From Pyrocephalus nanus (taxonomy: Eukaryota; Chordata; Aves; Passeriformes; Tyrannidae), in assembly GCA_038380795.1 (NCBI GenBank), contig CM076259.1, forward strand, positions 69,655,741 to 69,719,740: a DNA stretch of 64,000 bases. Direction: 5' to 3'. Below are positions 22,809 through 37,545 of this stretch, piece after piece. A model generated the notes under the pieces. That model searched no databases. It was given only the letters and a program-made list of their open reading frames with translations, and was not told where the DNA came from. The position numbers and the translations under genes are program-made. Every line of letters starts with the position of its first letter. Position 1 is the first letter of the stretch.

Positions 22809-25800
22809 ATGAACTATAAAGTTCTAATTATAATCCAACCTTCCCCCACACTGAGAAGGTAATTGCTTGAACAGGCAGCCCATGTGCTAAGGCAACTGCT
22901 GCTTCACTATAGTGTAAACACAGAAATGATATTATCTGTAAGTTATTGTTTGCTAGGACGTATTCTTGGGACAGTTACTCTCCATCTAAAACAAGAATGA
23001 GGTGGAATTGCAATACCTAAGACCAAAATTATGATCCTTACCTTGCTCTTAAATTCCAGTACTGCTGACTTCCACACTTTATGTTCAGTTTTTCTTTCTG
23101 AAGCATCCTAGATCCTCATCATCATAATTTTTTCCCCTTCTGTATGCAATATAGTGAGAGAGAGGGAAATCTGGAGAAGATAAAAAATCAACTCTGTGAA
23201 AGTTTATCGGGGGGTAGCTTGATAAGAAACAGAAAAGTGTTTGTTTTCTGTATAGTAACTATATGGGATTTTGTTATGCCTACTGTAAAACCACAATGAT
23301 TTATGAGAAGAAACATTTTAATGACACAACAACAAGCTAAATGTTTCCCTGTGTGGGATAACACAACACTTTCTCAGCTGGCTGAGTCTGCAGGGCCATC
23401 TACATTTATCACTCTCATAAAGTCCTCTGAATAAGTAAAAGCTCCTCTCACCCGCTCTTGCCTGTGGCTTTTAAACAGGAAGGAAGTATCATTTTCTTCT
23501 CCCCTAGGACAAAGAGAGCTCTGAGCATCTAATTACAGTTTCTGTGAGCAAATGGAACCAGAAAAACATTTCCCTGTAGCTAAAATGCCCAAGTAGAGCT
23601 TGCACTCAGTTTTCCCAGACTGAGGTTGAAAATCCGCTCTCTAAATTATTCCATTGCTTTACAGAGGAAGTATTAATTACACGACTGCAAATGTAGATTG
23701 GGGTGGGATGTAATTACAGGGTCGGCTTTGTGTCTGTTGTCCAACAGAATTAGGCAGGAAGTGTTCGCAATGCCAGCAGTTTCAGGTGTTTTGCAGCCTA
23801 TTATATTTGCTGGTTCTCACCAGGTCTCACAGATGGATCAGGTGACTTTCTGCTGCCTGATTGTCTGGAAAATCTACAAAGCTGCTATTACTGCAGGTTC
23901 ATGGCTTGTGTGTTAAGATTTTTAGAGAAGGAAAAGAAAAAAGTAAAAGCCCATTCTGAGTTTCTCCACTTGCCAAATTTTGCTCTCTTTTTTCCTTTAT
24001 TCAAAGACTTATTTTTCCATTTGCTTTCAAGTTTTCTTATACTTAACCTCTATTTTTTTGTATCTTATCTGCTCGTCTTACAACATCTTTCTTGCTAGGG
24101 GGAGAAAATGCCTGTGTGTGCACAGGAAAGAGCCATCAAGCACTCCAGCAGGGACAAGAGCTGGCAATGGGATGCCACAACTGGACAGCATACCAGGGCA
24201 CGCACTTGACCTCCAGTCTTGGCACACCATGGATTTCTTTTCTCGTTTTTGTACTTTTCTGGAAAACACCTCCATTTTGCCTGTACTTTGTTTGTGGTGG
24301 GAAGGAAATCAAATTTCTGTACTTTTCAGTTGCTGATACTGTCACCAGACACAGTTTTGGCATAAGCTGAATGAAGATGTCTCAGAAAAATTCCTGATCA
24401 TGGCTCAGGAGTGAATATAGACAGAGACCATTCTCTGCAAACACTTTTGATGAGGATTTCCTGTATGGGAGGGTGAGAGCTGATTTGTATGGAGACAGGC
24501 TGTTTTCTCCCAGTTTAGCTGGGTACAACCAGATGGTCCAGGGCATAGTTAACTTACTTGTACTGACCAGATCAATGAGTTTGGATATTTAACTTGAACA
24601 AGTGATGATCTGTGTTTAAATATGCTTTCATCAAGACTTTGGGATGACTGTTCATGAAGCAAATAGATTTTTAACAGGCAACTCTCAGCTATTTGACCAG
24701 TATTTGCTACTTTATAAAATCTAAATGTACTGACTTCTGTGCCCAAACACTATGCTCTGTTCTGTAGCAGTCTAAATGAAACAATCTTATCCATTAAAAG
24801 CAGATAGGATAAGGCAAGACAGTTAGGTCTCTTCATATATATGGATCTCTTCATATCTTCTGGATCAAACTATGTGGCAAAACTTACTATCATTGCCTCA
24901 TCTCTGTGCTTGTGCTATTGCATTCTTCCCAGTGAGTCATTTCAACTGAACATGTAATTTTGCCTGCCCATGAACAGTTAAACTGAGTTTGCCTGCCCAG
25001 TGAGGAAGGGCAAGACGGGGGGGAAATGCCAAGAAGCAACAGCATAGGCTAAGACTTGTAACCAGGCCAACCAACACAGTTGTGGATGAGAAAGGAAATA
25101 GTAATCATAATAAAGACACTGCAGCTGTATGTCTTTCTGGCACTATTACCAGTCCTTTTATTTGAGGGAACAAGTCCTAAAAAGAAATATTCTGGTATTG
25201 TGGTTTTTATCACGTTCTATAAAACCCTAAGGTCAAGATTAAGCCTCATAAAATATTAATTAGCTTCATTCTTAATTCAAACCTAAATCGTTGTGGAACG
25301 CTTCAGGTTCACCCATTTCTCTTTGGTATTTATCTTTAATAATGTAAACATTCAGAATATACCAACATTGATTTGTCATGGCATTTACCAAAGTCTTTGC
25401 ACACAGTTTTCAGTTTTCTGTGCTAGTAAAGATGGAAGACGTATACTAAGTTTCTTTTAGTCTCTAAACTTACATAAATATGAAAGTTAGATGCCAAAGC
25501 AACATGTGCCTTCGAAATTCCTAAAATAGATAGGATAGCTATTACGTATGCACAGACCCCATGAATGCCAGCATTTAAGATGTATATTCATGTATATACT
25601 GTGGCTGGTGTAGTGAAATGTGGAAAATATTTATATTCATTCTTGAAGAAATGACCTTAATAATTCATTTTGGACCCACCTCTCCTGAATTACAGTTGCC
25701 TCACTTGTGGAATATTTTCCATATATTAGAAAGACCCTAATAAATTATAATATTTTCCTAAGTGTGGAAATAATTCACAGTTTATGATGTCACAGATTTG

Positions 25801-26220
25801 CAAACTTTTTTCGTAGTTGTATTTGCAAGATGCACATATTTTCTCTCTGTTTGCTCATGTTTAGCTGTGCTTTAAATTTCTTTCAGTGATAATTAGGGAT
25901 TTTTTGCTTCAAATGTGTTCCTAACTAACTGGAAAATTTGTATGGAAAAAGAATATATCCATGAGATGTCAGCAATAAGATGCATAAACCCTTTGATTTT
26001 AAGGGCTGGTATATATTGTATTATAAGGAATTATTCTAAAGATGATGTTTCTAATTTATCGGCAGGCTCATGTTTGATGCAACAGTAGCTGATCAGAATG
26101 AATTAAAAATTATCTAACAGTTACTAAAATGTGAAAATTCTTTCTAGATTAAGGCTTGCACCCTAAATTAATACTGAACTGTGTTGAACTTCACTTGGAA
26201 TAGCACTGGATCAAAAATTT

Positions 26221-26237
26221 AAATAAATAAATAAATA
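26221..26237. repeat. (AAAT)n microsatellite
   Basis: Four AAAT units in a row plus a final A. It is too short and AT-rich to attribute to an element. Confidence 0.9.
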
Positions 26238-27828
26238 GAAACATTAGGAAAACGTGAAAGGATACATGTAACGTAGGCTACTAAACAAAGACCATCTTGT
26301 GTAGAGTGTAAAGAAAACATAATGACTACAACCTGCCCTAGGGTTTGAAAACAATTTACTGAGAAGCCTTTTACAGTGGCTAGCTTTGGAGCCATTTCTA
26401 ATTAACCAGCAGGTAATTCAAAGTCTATTTAAGTATGTTTGATAAATTTCCTTCAGAGTTTCTGTGTTGTAAATCTATCATGATGATTTTTTGGATCTGC
26501 AAGATTTAAAAGATCCTAATCTCAGAACTAAAATGCAGTTATATTTCATGCCAGCATGTTTCAAAACTAATATATTTCCATAAGAAAAGTAGGAAGCTAA
26601 ATTGTACCTGAGAGACATGCAAAGAGTAAAATATTTTGGGTGTGATTCACTCTTTGCATTTAGAGTGCTGTTTTTGTGTTTTGATATGAAATTACAGAAA
26701 CCTCCAGAAAACTTTGACTTTTTTGATTTTACATGAGGAAAATGTAATTCCTCTCAAAGTACCTAAATGTTTTCCCGCTTTTCAATTACAGACTTCAGTC
26801 TGTTGCAGGGGAAAATACCGAGAAGATTATTTGGTTTGTATCCATCTCAACACAAATTTAAGAAAGCATGGACCACATATATCACATATGCCTTTCTTTA
26901 TAGATAAGATATTACTAGGTATGCACAGAAGATTCAAACATCACACTGTCCTATTCATTTTCCAGGGTGAGGGATGAGAGATCTTGGATGACATAGGTAG
27001 TACAATGTGTGTTTGAGAGTGTATTACATACAAGCAAGAATTACTGTGGGGAGCCAGCTCAAGTCTGTCAGGACTTTTTAGGTCAGTGTCCAAAGCCAGG
27101 CAAACGTACTGACCTATCCTTGGAATCAATGCATCTTTGTTCATGTACTATTCCTCATGGAGCAAGCCTTGGAGCCTCTGTCACCATAGCATGGGGTTTT
27201 TCTGCAAAATATATGCACTGCCCACAGGTAATAGACAGTCAATTGTATCTGGTGGTCTATTGCTGTAAAAGTATTTTGTGCTTTGAATGTGTGTACAACA
27301 GAGGCAGCTAAGTGTGGAATGGAAGCTATTTGATGTATAAAAGATGAAGAAACTTGTAAAAAGGGCAGGGAGACTGAAAGTAAGATTATACAATGATAAA
27401 AGGAGGAGAAGGAAACAGAAAATCATTCAAATAAAGATTACTTCCAGCTTGGGAGAGAAAGCAGGCAATTTTATAGCGCTGGAAAAGACAAAAAGGATAA
27501 TTAAAAACAATATGTAGACAAAGTTGTTCAGAGCTTCAAGACAAGGAATTGGAATGTGGCATATATTTTCAAGGTAGAGAGAGGAAATGTTGTATTCTAA
27601 GTCCTGTTTACACTGATTTGTTGGTAATGCTTGTACTTACAACATTTTTGTTTTTAAAGACGGTTTGAAATGTTGCTAATGTGACAGTGCTACCTTCTCT
27701 AAGATCTGCTCCTGTTAGTAATGCGTCGTCCAGTAAGCGAAATATGAATTGCCAAGTGTCCCCAGGATTTATATTTTTAGTTCTGTCCTTCATTGATGAG
27801 ATTCCTCACTTATTCCTACTGAATTAAG

Positions 27829-27912
27829 AAAAAAAAAAAAAAAAAAGCAACAATTGTACTTATTATTCAAGTGAAGTAACTTTAAAAAAAAAAAGAAAAA
27901 ACAACAAAAAAG
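27829..27912. repeat. A18 run and adjoining A-rich tract
   Basis: A18 at 27829-27846 is followed after about 36 bases by a second A-rich tract (27883-27912) with single G and C interruptions. The 3' side of a retroposed copy could look like this, but I recognise no body upstream. Confidence 0.85.
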
Positions 27913-28025
27913 GAAATATACCTAATGCTTTTTTGTGTAACAGAATGCCTAGAGAATTGTGTTTTGGGAAATGGAAGTATGGTGACAGATACCAGTGTGT
28001 TTTTCAGATACTCTTTTTAATTTTC

Positions 28026-28042
28026 TTTTTTTTTTTTTTTTT
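28026..28042. repeat. T17 homopolymer
   Basis: An uninterrupted run of 17 T, about 180 bases downstream of the A18 run at 27.8 kb. Together they bracket a segment of ordinary complexity with no recognised content. Confidence 0.95.
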
Positions 28043-30819
28043 CTAATCTCTTATCCCAAGAGTGGCATACATTCTGCATGTTTCCACTATGGATAAACTC
28101 AAAATATTTTTCCAAAAACTGCCTCTACAGCCTCAAGGAACATTTCTACTGTCTCTAGAAAAGGTAGAAAAGTCTATAGTGATATGAATATAAATGCTGT
28201 ACATCACAATCTGGATCAAAAAATCATCCTGAAAATAATATAATAAGATGAAGAAGCAAGAAAAAAGAATAGTGAGTGCCTAAACAGATGGCAACCGTTT
28301 CATTGGTATCTTCCAGAGCTGTGTTGTCAGACACGTGAGTGGGAGCAGCTGTCCTGCTGCTATCAACATTCGATCTGATGCTGTCTGTCCTTACGAATTT
28401 AAGTGTTGACTCTGGCCTCCCTGAAGAAAAAATTCTTTTTTGTGTATTTTGTTATTGTGAGCAATAGTGGAGTCTGCTTTCCTTCTCTGAATCTTCTAAA
28501 CCTCTCTGTAACCTCTCCAAGCCCACCACATTATCTCAGTTCCCACTTCTTCCATCTGTCTCAGACAAAGAGATTGTGTACTATCAGGTTCCCCATCACT
28601 GGAAGCAGTTTACAGTGTGCCTGTCATTTTCTCGGATTGCAGCATACTGACGGCAAAGAAATTTCCCGAAATGAGACTCAGAGCTTGATTCAGTTGCCTT
28701 CACATGCAGTTTCAGTGTCATTTGAACAACCCCATGATATTCTGCCTGGCCTCCAGGTACTCTCCCACCCATCCTGTACCATGTCTACCAACTCCATTTC
28801 AAAATTTAAGGTATGCCAGAATGATTCAAATGGTACTATGAACCAAAGTGTGCCTAACTGAAACAAGTCCTTGGTATAACGATGTGTAATTAAGGCATAT
28901 ATGTGTAAGATGATTTCCATTTTCTAGGCTTTTTTTTTTTCTTTTCTTTCCTAAAGTGTAGTGTGGGGTAGAAGAAACTTGTGGTTTGTTCACTCATCTG
29001 GTAAAGAAAAGGCTAGTGCCTCCTCTATAATATTTCTCAAAAAAATTCTAATAAGTAAGAAAAGCTAAGTTTTAGGAGGAGGCACTGGAAATCTAGTATT
29101 TCTGACATGTTTCAGAGCTATAGGCACTGCACTGCAGAGTCACCTGGCAAGGAAGAAACATGGACTGGTGTTCTTCAACCAGAGAAAGAAACTAAACTTT
29201 TTGAGCAAAAGGCTTCATTACTTCAGTTTTACAGTGATCATTAGGCCCCTTAGCATCTTTTGTTAAAAAGAATGAGGCCCTAGTACTGCTTTCAAGAAAG
29301 AATACTTTCAGATGGTTACACCCAGAAATTATCTTTGGGTGCTCTGCTCTCCAGAGCAAAACTTGCAACAGTGATTTGCCTAGGTTTTGTAGAGTGGATA
29401 TGCTACTCAGCTCCATTTGGAGTGGGGAAGTCTGTCCCAATGAAAATTAATTGATATGTTTTAGAAATCAAAATGCTTTAATATCACTATTGTCAGGAAG
29501 GAACATACTGGATCCTAGAGGCTGATCTCAGTAGTTAACACATACTAAACAAAAACTTAAATTAGTATTTGCACTAGGTGGGAACTCTGTACATCATCAG
29601 TTTCAAACTCAAGCAGCAATGCCATCTTGAAAATGAAATCTATGTAATTATGCATTTTGATCGCATTTAATCGAGCTCTCTCAAAATTGTTCTAGAACCT
29701 ATATGAGTCAAACCTGATCCTAAACTTCTAGTTAAAGTTCTTCTGCTTAGAGGTCCAATTAGAGATCTAATTCCAATTCCAAAATAATCCTATTTGTGAC
29801 CATAACTGCCTAACTGTGTCTCTTTTTTCTCTTCTCTATCTCTGTTTTACCCTTTACTTATACATAGAAAATAATCATACCCCCTCTCAGTTTTGGTTTG
29901 GCCAGACTAAATAAATCTTGCTCATTTTAGTCTTTTTTCTTACGATAAGTTCTACTGTCTTGATCTTTTTTTCCTGAATCTCACCCTTCTCCATATCTGT
30001 TATTATTTAAATTCCACATTATCTTACAAAATGTTTCATAATTCCTTTTATTATGTTCTCCAACAGCAGTCTCTGTACCTCATTGCACAAAGTAAAAATT
30101 CCATCATGAAATTCTAAGAATACATGTAGTTCTTTTGCTCTTATTTATGCAAGTCAACCTTTTAATCTGAAAATTGCCACCTAGCTCTGGTACTTTCTGT
30201 ACTAATTGAAAAAGACTTCACTGGAACAAAAACCAACCAACCAAAAACCACACCCCACATACTTTACTGCTCATTAAAGACTATAGCTTGGGATGAAAAA
30301 TGAACTTATAGTTGTACTTATGAAATGAAAAAAAATTCGTTTTCCTGAAAATGTTTTGAAAATTAGGGTGGATGGAGATAATAAGGGTGTTGCACTCCCA
30401 ATAAAGCAGTGGCAAACCCGGAAGACACAAGGGGATAATCAGCCTTAGTAGTCTTTAGTTAAATTACAAATACTTTGTGATGAAAATGACCTAATCTGTT
30501 TCTGATGTTCTCTTTGGGTAACAGGGGATTTCAATCTTATGTTCTATATTAGGACATAGCTAGAATCTAAGGACCAAAGAATGAGATATAATTATTAAAT
30601 GGGTGAAAATAATTAAGTGCTATAAAGTCATAGATGAGAGTAAAAGTTAACCTTTTGAAAAGGTTAGTGCTTCCTTTTTAAAATATGGGCAGGGGACTAT
30701 TAATTTTAAAGGCATTGTTCTTATCTTTGTCATGTTACCTTACTTGTACTTTGTAATAAATTATTCACTTATGTTTAAGTTTTTTGGGATGCCCCTCTCA
30801 AATATACTACATTCCTATG

Positions 30820-30844
30820 AAAAGCTTTATGGATAAAAGCTTTT
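30820..30844. repeat. Perfect 9-bp inverted repeat
   Basis: AAAAGCTTT (30820-30828) and AAAGCTTTT (30836-30844) are exact inverted copies around a 7-base loop. The core AAGCTT is itself a palindrome. No T-run terminator-like context or gene is next to it. Confidence 0.85.
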
Positions 30845-33800
30845 ACAATTTCAAGGTCAACACTTCTACATGCCCATGTGTTGGAGATGTCTTGATAAAT
30901 ACATGAGATACTGTCTGATACTATTATCTGTGATATTGTGTGACTGAGCTAGGTGAGTCAGGCTTTTTCCTTCAGATTCGTGTTGAAGGGTGAGATGAAA
31001 TGCTGGCATAAATGAATGCAATTTTACTTGTTTGTGCTCTCTTACGCTAGTTGTTAGTTTTGCTCTATGTGTTTATTGACCAGTAAGATTTTCTACCTCT
31101 CTTCATGAAAAGTCTCAGGTTCTTTCCTTTACACTCCAAACCACTTTTAAAGGCCAAAACCTTACAGGTCTTTCATTCATAGCCCAGCAGGAGTTTTGAT
31201 TTACGATAGAATAAATCAATGTGCTCTCATCAGGAGGGTAGAAACGTATGATAAAATGATTCTTCCAGCCCCACTGACGCAAGGCAAATACTGTATTTTC
31301 AAATTTTAAATTGCATTTAGTACTTGTTAAAATTGACCCTCTCATTTTTCAAATGTTGTCTAACATTTACCTAAATGTTACCTAAATTTTACCCTTCAAT
31401 TGTCTGTGGTAATAACTATCAACCAAGACTATTTAATAATTTCAGCTTTAGGAGTATTTCTTCACTCAAATTAATAGATTTTTTTAAATTCTGTAGAACC
31501 TACTTTCTACAAAGAATGAATAGAAATTCTATTCCCTTACTAGTGAAAAAACAAACAAACAAACTTCCAAATATGCATTGCAAAAAAAGCAAACATTTGA
31601 AATTGTATATCTTGTTAGTTTGATACGAACAAATCAACCTGAATAAGCCAGTGTGAACCTCCTGCCTCCTTTAAAAAGAGACCAACTACATTCACTCTCT
31701 GCTTCAAGTTGTGGAAGGCCAGAGTTTGTGCTGGTGTAAAAGTCAGAGGCTAGACAAGTTAGCCGATCATGCAATTTACTGCTGAGGTTCTTAGCTTAGA
31801 CCTTCAAAAAATAATATTGATATCATAAAGTCTCCCATTCTCAGGACATAGAGAGAGCTGTGACTTTGTAATGTAATCATTAGGGGCTGTCCATAATCAA
31901 TCACCAAACATATTACAGTTGCTCCACACAACTCGTTTATGATAAGAGTGCAATACTGTAAGGAAGTTATCTAGTTATTGTTGAAAATGCCATGTTTGGG
32001 AGTTGGAATTTTAAATTTTTTTCCCACCCTCTTTGTGTGTGTGTTTGTGAATGAAAGATGACAAAAAAATATTATTAGAGTTCTGGAACATGTGGGCTTG
32101 AACTATTGGAGCAAATGGATTTAGATGCCTATAGCAGACTGTAAAGTGTTTGCACAGGAAGATATGCCAAAGAGATAAACTGCCCGTGTCGCAGTATGTT
32201 CTCAGAAAAAAATGTAAAAATATAAAAATGTCCTGGCTCAGTTTCTGTGAAACAAAAACACATTGGCCTAGTGAAATGTGTAGCTGGAGAAATTCTACCA
32301 GGACTGCGCAGCAGAGAGCAGGATAGAAGCACACAAATTAGCTTCTTTTCTATATATTTTATTCTATATTATATTAGACTTTTCTCTCTCTTTAGTCACT
32401 GAAGTCATAAGAACAGTTTTTTACCAGCTGTTTGGACAATACTGTATTTTTTGAGTTATACTGAAATTATTTGATGTTTACATTTCTTTGAGTCAGTGTA
32501 TGTCCTGAAAGTCTCTTTGGTAAGATCTACATAAATTTAGCTGACCAAAAACTGGGTATCTTGCTCAAATCTAATTTCTCTTTATAAGGAGAGACTGGCT
32601 GCCTCAGATAGTTGTTTATTCTGAGCATCATAGGTGCCTATTTCAAGGTGGTAAGACCCTTTTTCTTTGGAGACCTCTCTTGGCAGCACCTAATTTTCAG
32701 CAAATATCAGAGCCCGGACAACTAACTTAAACCTGTATTTAACTTTTCATGATGAAAATAGAGGGGAGGAATACTTGCCCTACCTTCCCCTAGGTGTAAA
32801 CAGAGACCTGTTTTTTTGCTAAAACCCAAACATCGTGACTTGGTCATACTGCTGAGGGCTGTAAAGCTCTTCTACAGTCTTGAACTTTGCTGTTTGGAAT
32901 CACCCTAAAGAAAGACAGTGAACTAACTATGAACACCATGCACAATTTTAGGTGCTCAAATTTGCTTCTTCTTTGTTTTTTGTCAGCTGACTGCAGAGGC
33001 ACACTCATGTCTCTGTAAATAAATGGTCCTAATATGTTAAAGAAGAGGAAGATATAGTAGAGTTGGGAAGCACTTCTTGACATATTGTGAGCATGAAAAG
33101 AAAAATCTATGTGGTACAGACACTGACTTATACTACTATACAAGTTTGTCTTGTTGCATGAGCTGCTGTGAAGAAAAAGATTCAGCATGGACTAGACTAA
33201 TTGTTTAGCCTTTGTTTTGAGGAAGTTATGTTCTTCAGAAAGATACCACTCCCAGCTTTCATACATCAAGGATATAAATGATGGTTCCAATTGGAAAATC
33301 AAAGCCAATATTTAGTTAGATATCATAGAATGAAATGTAAGGAACCCAAATTTTTCTAGCTTTTTTTCCCTGGAGTGTTAAGGATTGAATTTAATGATCC
33401 ATATCTGAAGGAGATGCTTGAGGCTGACAAGGTCAGAACTAATTTTACATGTGGTACACAGATTTGAAATGACTCTCCTGAACCTTGAAATGAATGATCT
33501 ATTCAACTTCCCTCAGTAGCAAGGTTCAATGAGTAGTAGCAGATTTTCCTGCTGTTTCAGGTATAATTACAGAATCACAAGTGGTGTTCAGCCTTCCTCT
33601 AATTTAATAAGACATAAATTCTTCGTATTGCTCCAAAATTGAATGTTTTCTTTCTCTATAATTCTTGTTGGAAACAAAGAAAATGAAACCAAAGCAAAAC
33701 TAAGCATTTTCCTGGTTTGTGGAGAATGCATTACATTTTGCAGTGTTTTGCCTAAGGTAAAATTTTTATATAGAAAAAAAAATTAGTACTTTACCAAGAC

Positions 33801-36800
33801 AAACATGTTGTGTTTGGGGTAGACTATGAACATGCCTATGAACATCTAAGGATTTGTCTACGTACCACTTTAAAAGGGCTCTAGATTCCTCTCTTTGGCT
33901 CTTAAATGCATGTTCAAAATATTAGTTGCATCACATGCTTGTCCTTTGATGCACCAGAAACACAACAGAGACTTCAAGATTTTTAGGAAAGTAAAAATTA
34001 CATTCCATTTCCTTTGTTTTACTTGTATCACAGAAATTATTTCCTGAAATTACTCTGCCCAGTATATTTGCAAATAGTAGACTTGATCCTAAGATGCACA
34101 TCAACTATGCACATTCTCTGCTTTCTAAAATGTGGGTAAGAATTATATATACCTAGAATTTGAGAGCTTCTAATTTATTGAGCAAAAAGTTTGATTGTTT
34201 TGGGTAGATACAGTGCTTAATGTAAGTATAAGATGACCAACTTATTTTTCTAAATAAATCAATTGTTGGGAAATAGAAAAAGAGATATTTTCTCATTTTA
34301 CTTGGAAATATATTTTTCTTTTTCTCTGAGACAAGTGATTTTGTACAGACAAGAATTTTTCTCAATGAAAGCATTTTAAAAATGTACACAGTGTTTGATA
34401 GTTATATATTGTTCATGTAATTTCTCTCACTTTATAACTGCTGTATAAATTCTGTCTGCATAATCTGCCTATAAACATGCATAGTTTTTTTTTTTTATTT
34501 GAATTTATTCTGTCCTCAGTTTTAGTTGTGTTTATGATTTAACTTCAAATCTTTGAGTAGATTTTCACGTTGCCTGCAGGACAATGAAGTTCTTAGACAA
34601 CTGGCATACATCCTCAGTTTTGCACAACGTCAAGTGGACATGTAAGCTCATTCCTAAAGGTTATATATCAGTGTTAATTCAGTTTTGTAGCTGAACTAAT
34701 AACCATATCTTTCAACAGCACTAATTAATGTAGGCTCAGTATCATGTTGATGCAGCCATATTTTCCTCCAGTAACCAAATTAGATGAATGGATGTTAATT
34801 TTTAGATTTTTAAACTACATTCCATTGCTATTACTCAAAGTCTACTAAATTGCAATCTATGATTATCTTATAACAATAAGGCAGAACTGCTACTAAAAAA
34901 ATCACTTCACACTTTTAGAGCTGACTACCTCTATGTCTTTGGGGAAATCAACCTGCAATCTGGAACCCTGTGGCAAAGCCTTGAACTAGTCATGGGACAC
35001 TGAAGAACTGGGTAGACAAAGCTGGATAGTTTTATAATTGTTTTCTAAAGATAAATTTTATGAGGCTGCTCCAAGAACAGATGAAAATAAAGCTAAAAGA
35101 AAAAAAGCCAGGCTGGGAAAAAACTTGAAGTTCTGGTGTGTTTGGGTTTTTTTCCCCACACTGATCTGAAAAACAAATGAACGAAGTTACTGTGGAGAGC
35201 TGCAGCCAATTAATCCTTTTTAAAGAGATCTGATGACAATTTGCAAAGCACAACTGAGGAAAAGAAACAACCAAATTAATTCCAAGTTGCTTTCCTCTGC
35301 CTCTATTATAGAGATATTAAGGGTCTCTCTATAATTCAGAGTAGAACGAAGGCTGTTCAAACTTTGACTGGCTGTTTAGGGTTCCTTGGAGGCTGTTTTG
35401 CCAGCTAATAACTTCCTCAGTAAAGTGTGTGATGGCCACCTCTCTGATACCCCTTGTGAACAAGGATGCATCTAGCAGTATGTTATGTTACTGCAAAATA
35501 ACTGTTAAGTTCTTTATAAAGAAAGAAAAAGCTATTCACAAAACAGCTTTCAGTCAAGATGTTTAAAGTTAGTCTGGTCTATGAAGATCTTTCCCTTCAG
35601 AAGGAACATTTATCTGCCTATTTAAGGCACTTTTGATAAATACTGTGTTGCTAGAGTAGTGCAAACAGGGTCTTAGCCTAGGGTATACAACTGAAATAGA
35701 TAGTTCTTCCTTCCTCTGTGTAATGAAAAGTTGAAGGTCTGCCAAAAAAAAAGTTGAATTGCCAGAAATTCTGTCAATGTGAAGGCATCTTTCCGCCCGT
35801 AAATCAACTACACATTTAAATTGCTTCCTTTCATAATCTATTAAAACTTTTTTGGCACAGTTCTCTTTTGTGAAATGTTTATTGCATAATTCATTTCATT
35901 TCTGGTCAACAGTTGTTACTATAAAGTCTCAAATGCTATTGAAGCAGAGTATATATCTTATTTTGTGAGTTACAAAAATGATCTAAAGTAAGTATAAATA
36001 TATTTTTAAAGTTAAATTGAGTGAATTATCCTGAATATTTAATACACTAGATTTGCCAGCCATTAGGATATGGCTGGACAAGACAGTTTTCATGCAAAAT
36101 TAACTACTTTCTGAAAGATTTGTTGAAAGTAAGGCTGTGCATGAAATTCACTTATCAGTATCTCAAATTGTATGAACTTAGTGTTCATCAGAAAATGGTG
36201 GCTTTTAGAAACCCACTGAAACACAATTTCTGAATTCATAGAAGGTGCTAGAAACAATCGAAGTCATTAAGGCTTTTGCTTCTAGGCTAAAGACAAGCCA
36301 TAGGAATGGAATGGAGGTTATAAAACATTGTAGGAGTGTTAAATTCAGCATTTGGAAGGAAGAAACTGTTTGTAAAACCCATGAAATGTTTTTGGCAAAA
36401 TATCTATTGCATGAAGCTAGAGCCAGACAAAAACCCACTATTAAGAGTCCAGTTCACTTTTCTGTATATTTTAAAGGGCATTGTATAAAAGAATTTCCTT
36501 TTCCTCTATACCTTCCTCAAGTCCTTTACCACTAAAGACATTAAAGAAGAAAAAGTGGCTTGATACATTTTCAGTAATGCTTACAATACACTGCACACAA
36601 TGATACCCCAAAAATAAGAAAATTCCCAGAATTATTCTAAAAGGAAAAGAAGGTTTATGGGTGGTGTCTCAGGCCCTACAAAATTTTTGGATCCATCTGC
36701 ATCAAAAGTTGTACAGATTAGGAAATGAAAAGTTCAACTTACGCTTCTGAAAATGAAGAAATTACCCTACTGACAACCACTGAAAAACAATATTTGACAG

Positions 36801-36846
36801 TTTTGTGGAGTTACAAATGACTATGGTGTATGGTACAGAAAAACGG

Positions 36847-37545
36847 AAAATCACAAAAATGTAGGAACGTTGAACTAGGAAGGAACCTCCAGAGAACATC
36901 TAGATCAAGGTGCCTGCTTATAACAGGGTAAACTAGAACAGGTTTCTTAGGGCTGTCCCCCACTTGGTCACCCTCCAGTTTCCTGTGACGGTAAATCCAT
37001 GACCTCGCTGGACAACCTGTGCGAATAAAGCAAATTGTCTTATATTTATACGGAATCTCCTGTGCTCCATTATGTGCCCACTGACTTGTCAGCTCAATGG
37101 ATATCACTGACATGAGCATGACTCATCAAACTGCCATGAACTGTTTATATACACTGATGAGATTTCATCTTGAGACTTCTCTTTTCCAAGCGGAACAGTT
37201 CCAGCTCTTAGACTCCTTCACATGATGGATGCACCAGGCCTTTCATCACCTTTGGCCCTTTTTTGGACTATCTCCAGTATGTCCATGTCTCCCATCCTGG
37301 GGATGCCAGAGTTGGACACAGTAGTTCTAGTGTGGCTTCACCAGTACTGAATAGAAGAGAGGGAGCATCTTCTTTGATCTTTTGGCAGTGCTCCTCCTAA
37401 AACACTTCAGGAGGCTGTTGGCTTTCCATATCACAAGGGTACACTGCAGTCTCACATCAGTTTGGTATCCACCAGGACACTCAGGACATTTTCTCCAAAG
37501 CTACTTTTCAGCCTGCTGACCCCAGGTCTATACTGGTACAAGCCC
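36847..37545 (-). mobile_element. CR1 LINE 3' fragment, diverged
   Basis: About 700 bp of CR1 on the minus strand. From the 3' end the plus strand shows gaaggaacctccagagaac, then ctggacaacctgt. Further on come the complement of the C-terminal ORF2 region (gatgagatttcatcttgag, tccaagcggaacagttccag), the tggactatctccagtatgtc and gagttggacacagtag segments, and finally ccaccaggacactcaggac. It carries many substitutions and small indels and has no intact frame. The 3' octamers are nearly erased (tcacaaaaatg). It belongs to the same broad group as the tail at 13.8 kb. The 5' end near 37545 is approximate. Confidence 0.88.

Larger units (their letters stand above)
22809..36846. other. Non-coding AT-rich stretch, no gene confirmed
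   Basis: For 14 kb I recognise no transposon family and no gene. The contents are homopolymer and short tandem repeats (26221-26237, 27829-27846, 28026-28042), an A/C-rich tract at 30227-30263, a 9-bp inverted repeat at 30820-30844, an 11-bp two-copy tandem at 31367-31388 and a T run near 34485. A less AT-rich part at 23340-23900 has several TAATTA/TAATTAC words and could be a conserved non-coding element. Open frames of up to 152 codons (28403-28861) show no recognised domain. Confidence 0.5.

Noticed and set aside
22552..22862. Overlapping hydrophobic frames resembling multi-pass membrane proteins
   Set aside because: They translate the G/T-only tract and contain almost only F, V, L, G, W and C; this is composition, not a gene.
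28403..28861. 152-codon plus-strand open frame
   Set aside because: No recognised domain, serine/histidine-rich translation of T/C-rich DNA, no splice context that would explain it; a frame this long is possible by chance in 64 kb.
33315..33350. tatcatagaatgaaatgtaagg, resembling a CR1 3' end on the minus strand
   Set aside because: The similarity stops after about 25 bases and none of the usual following CR1 words appear.
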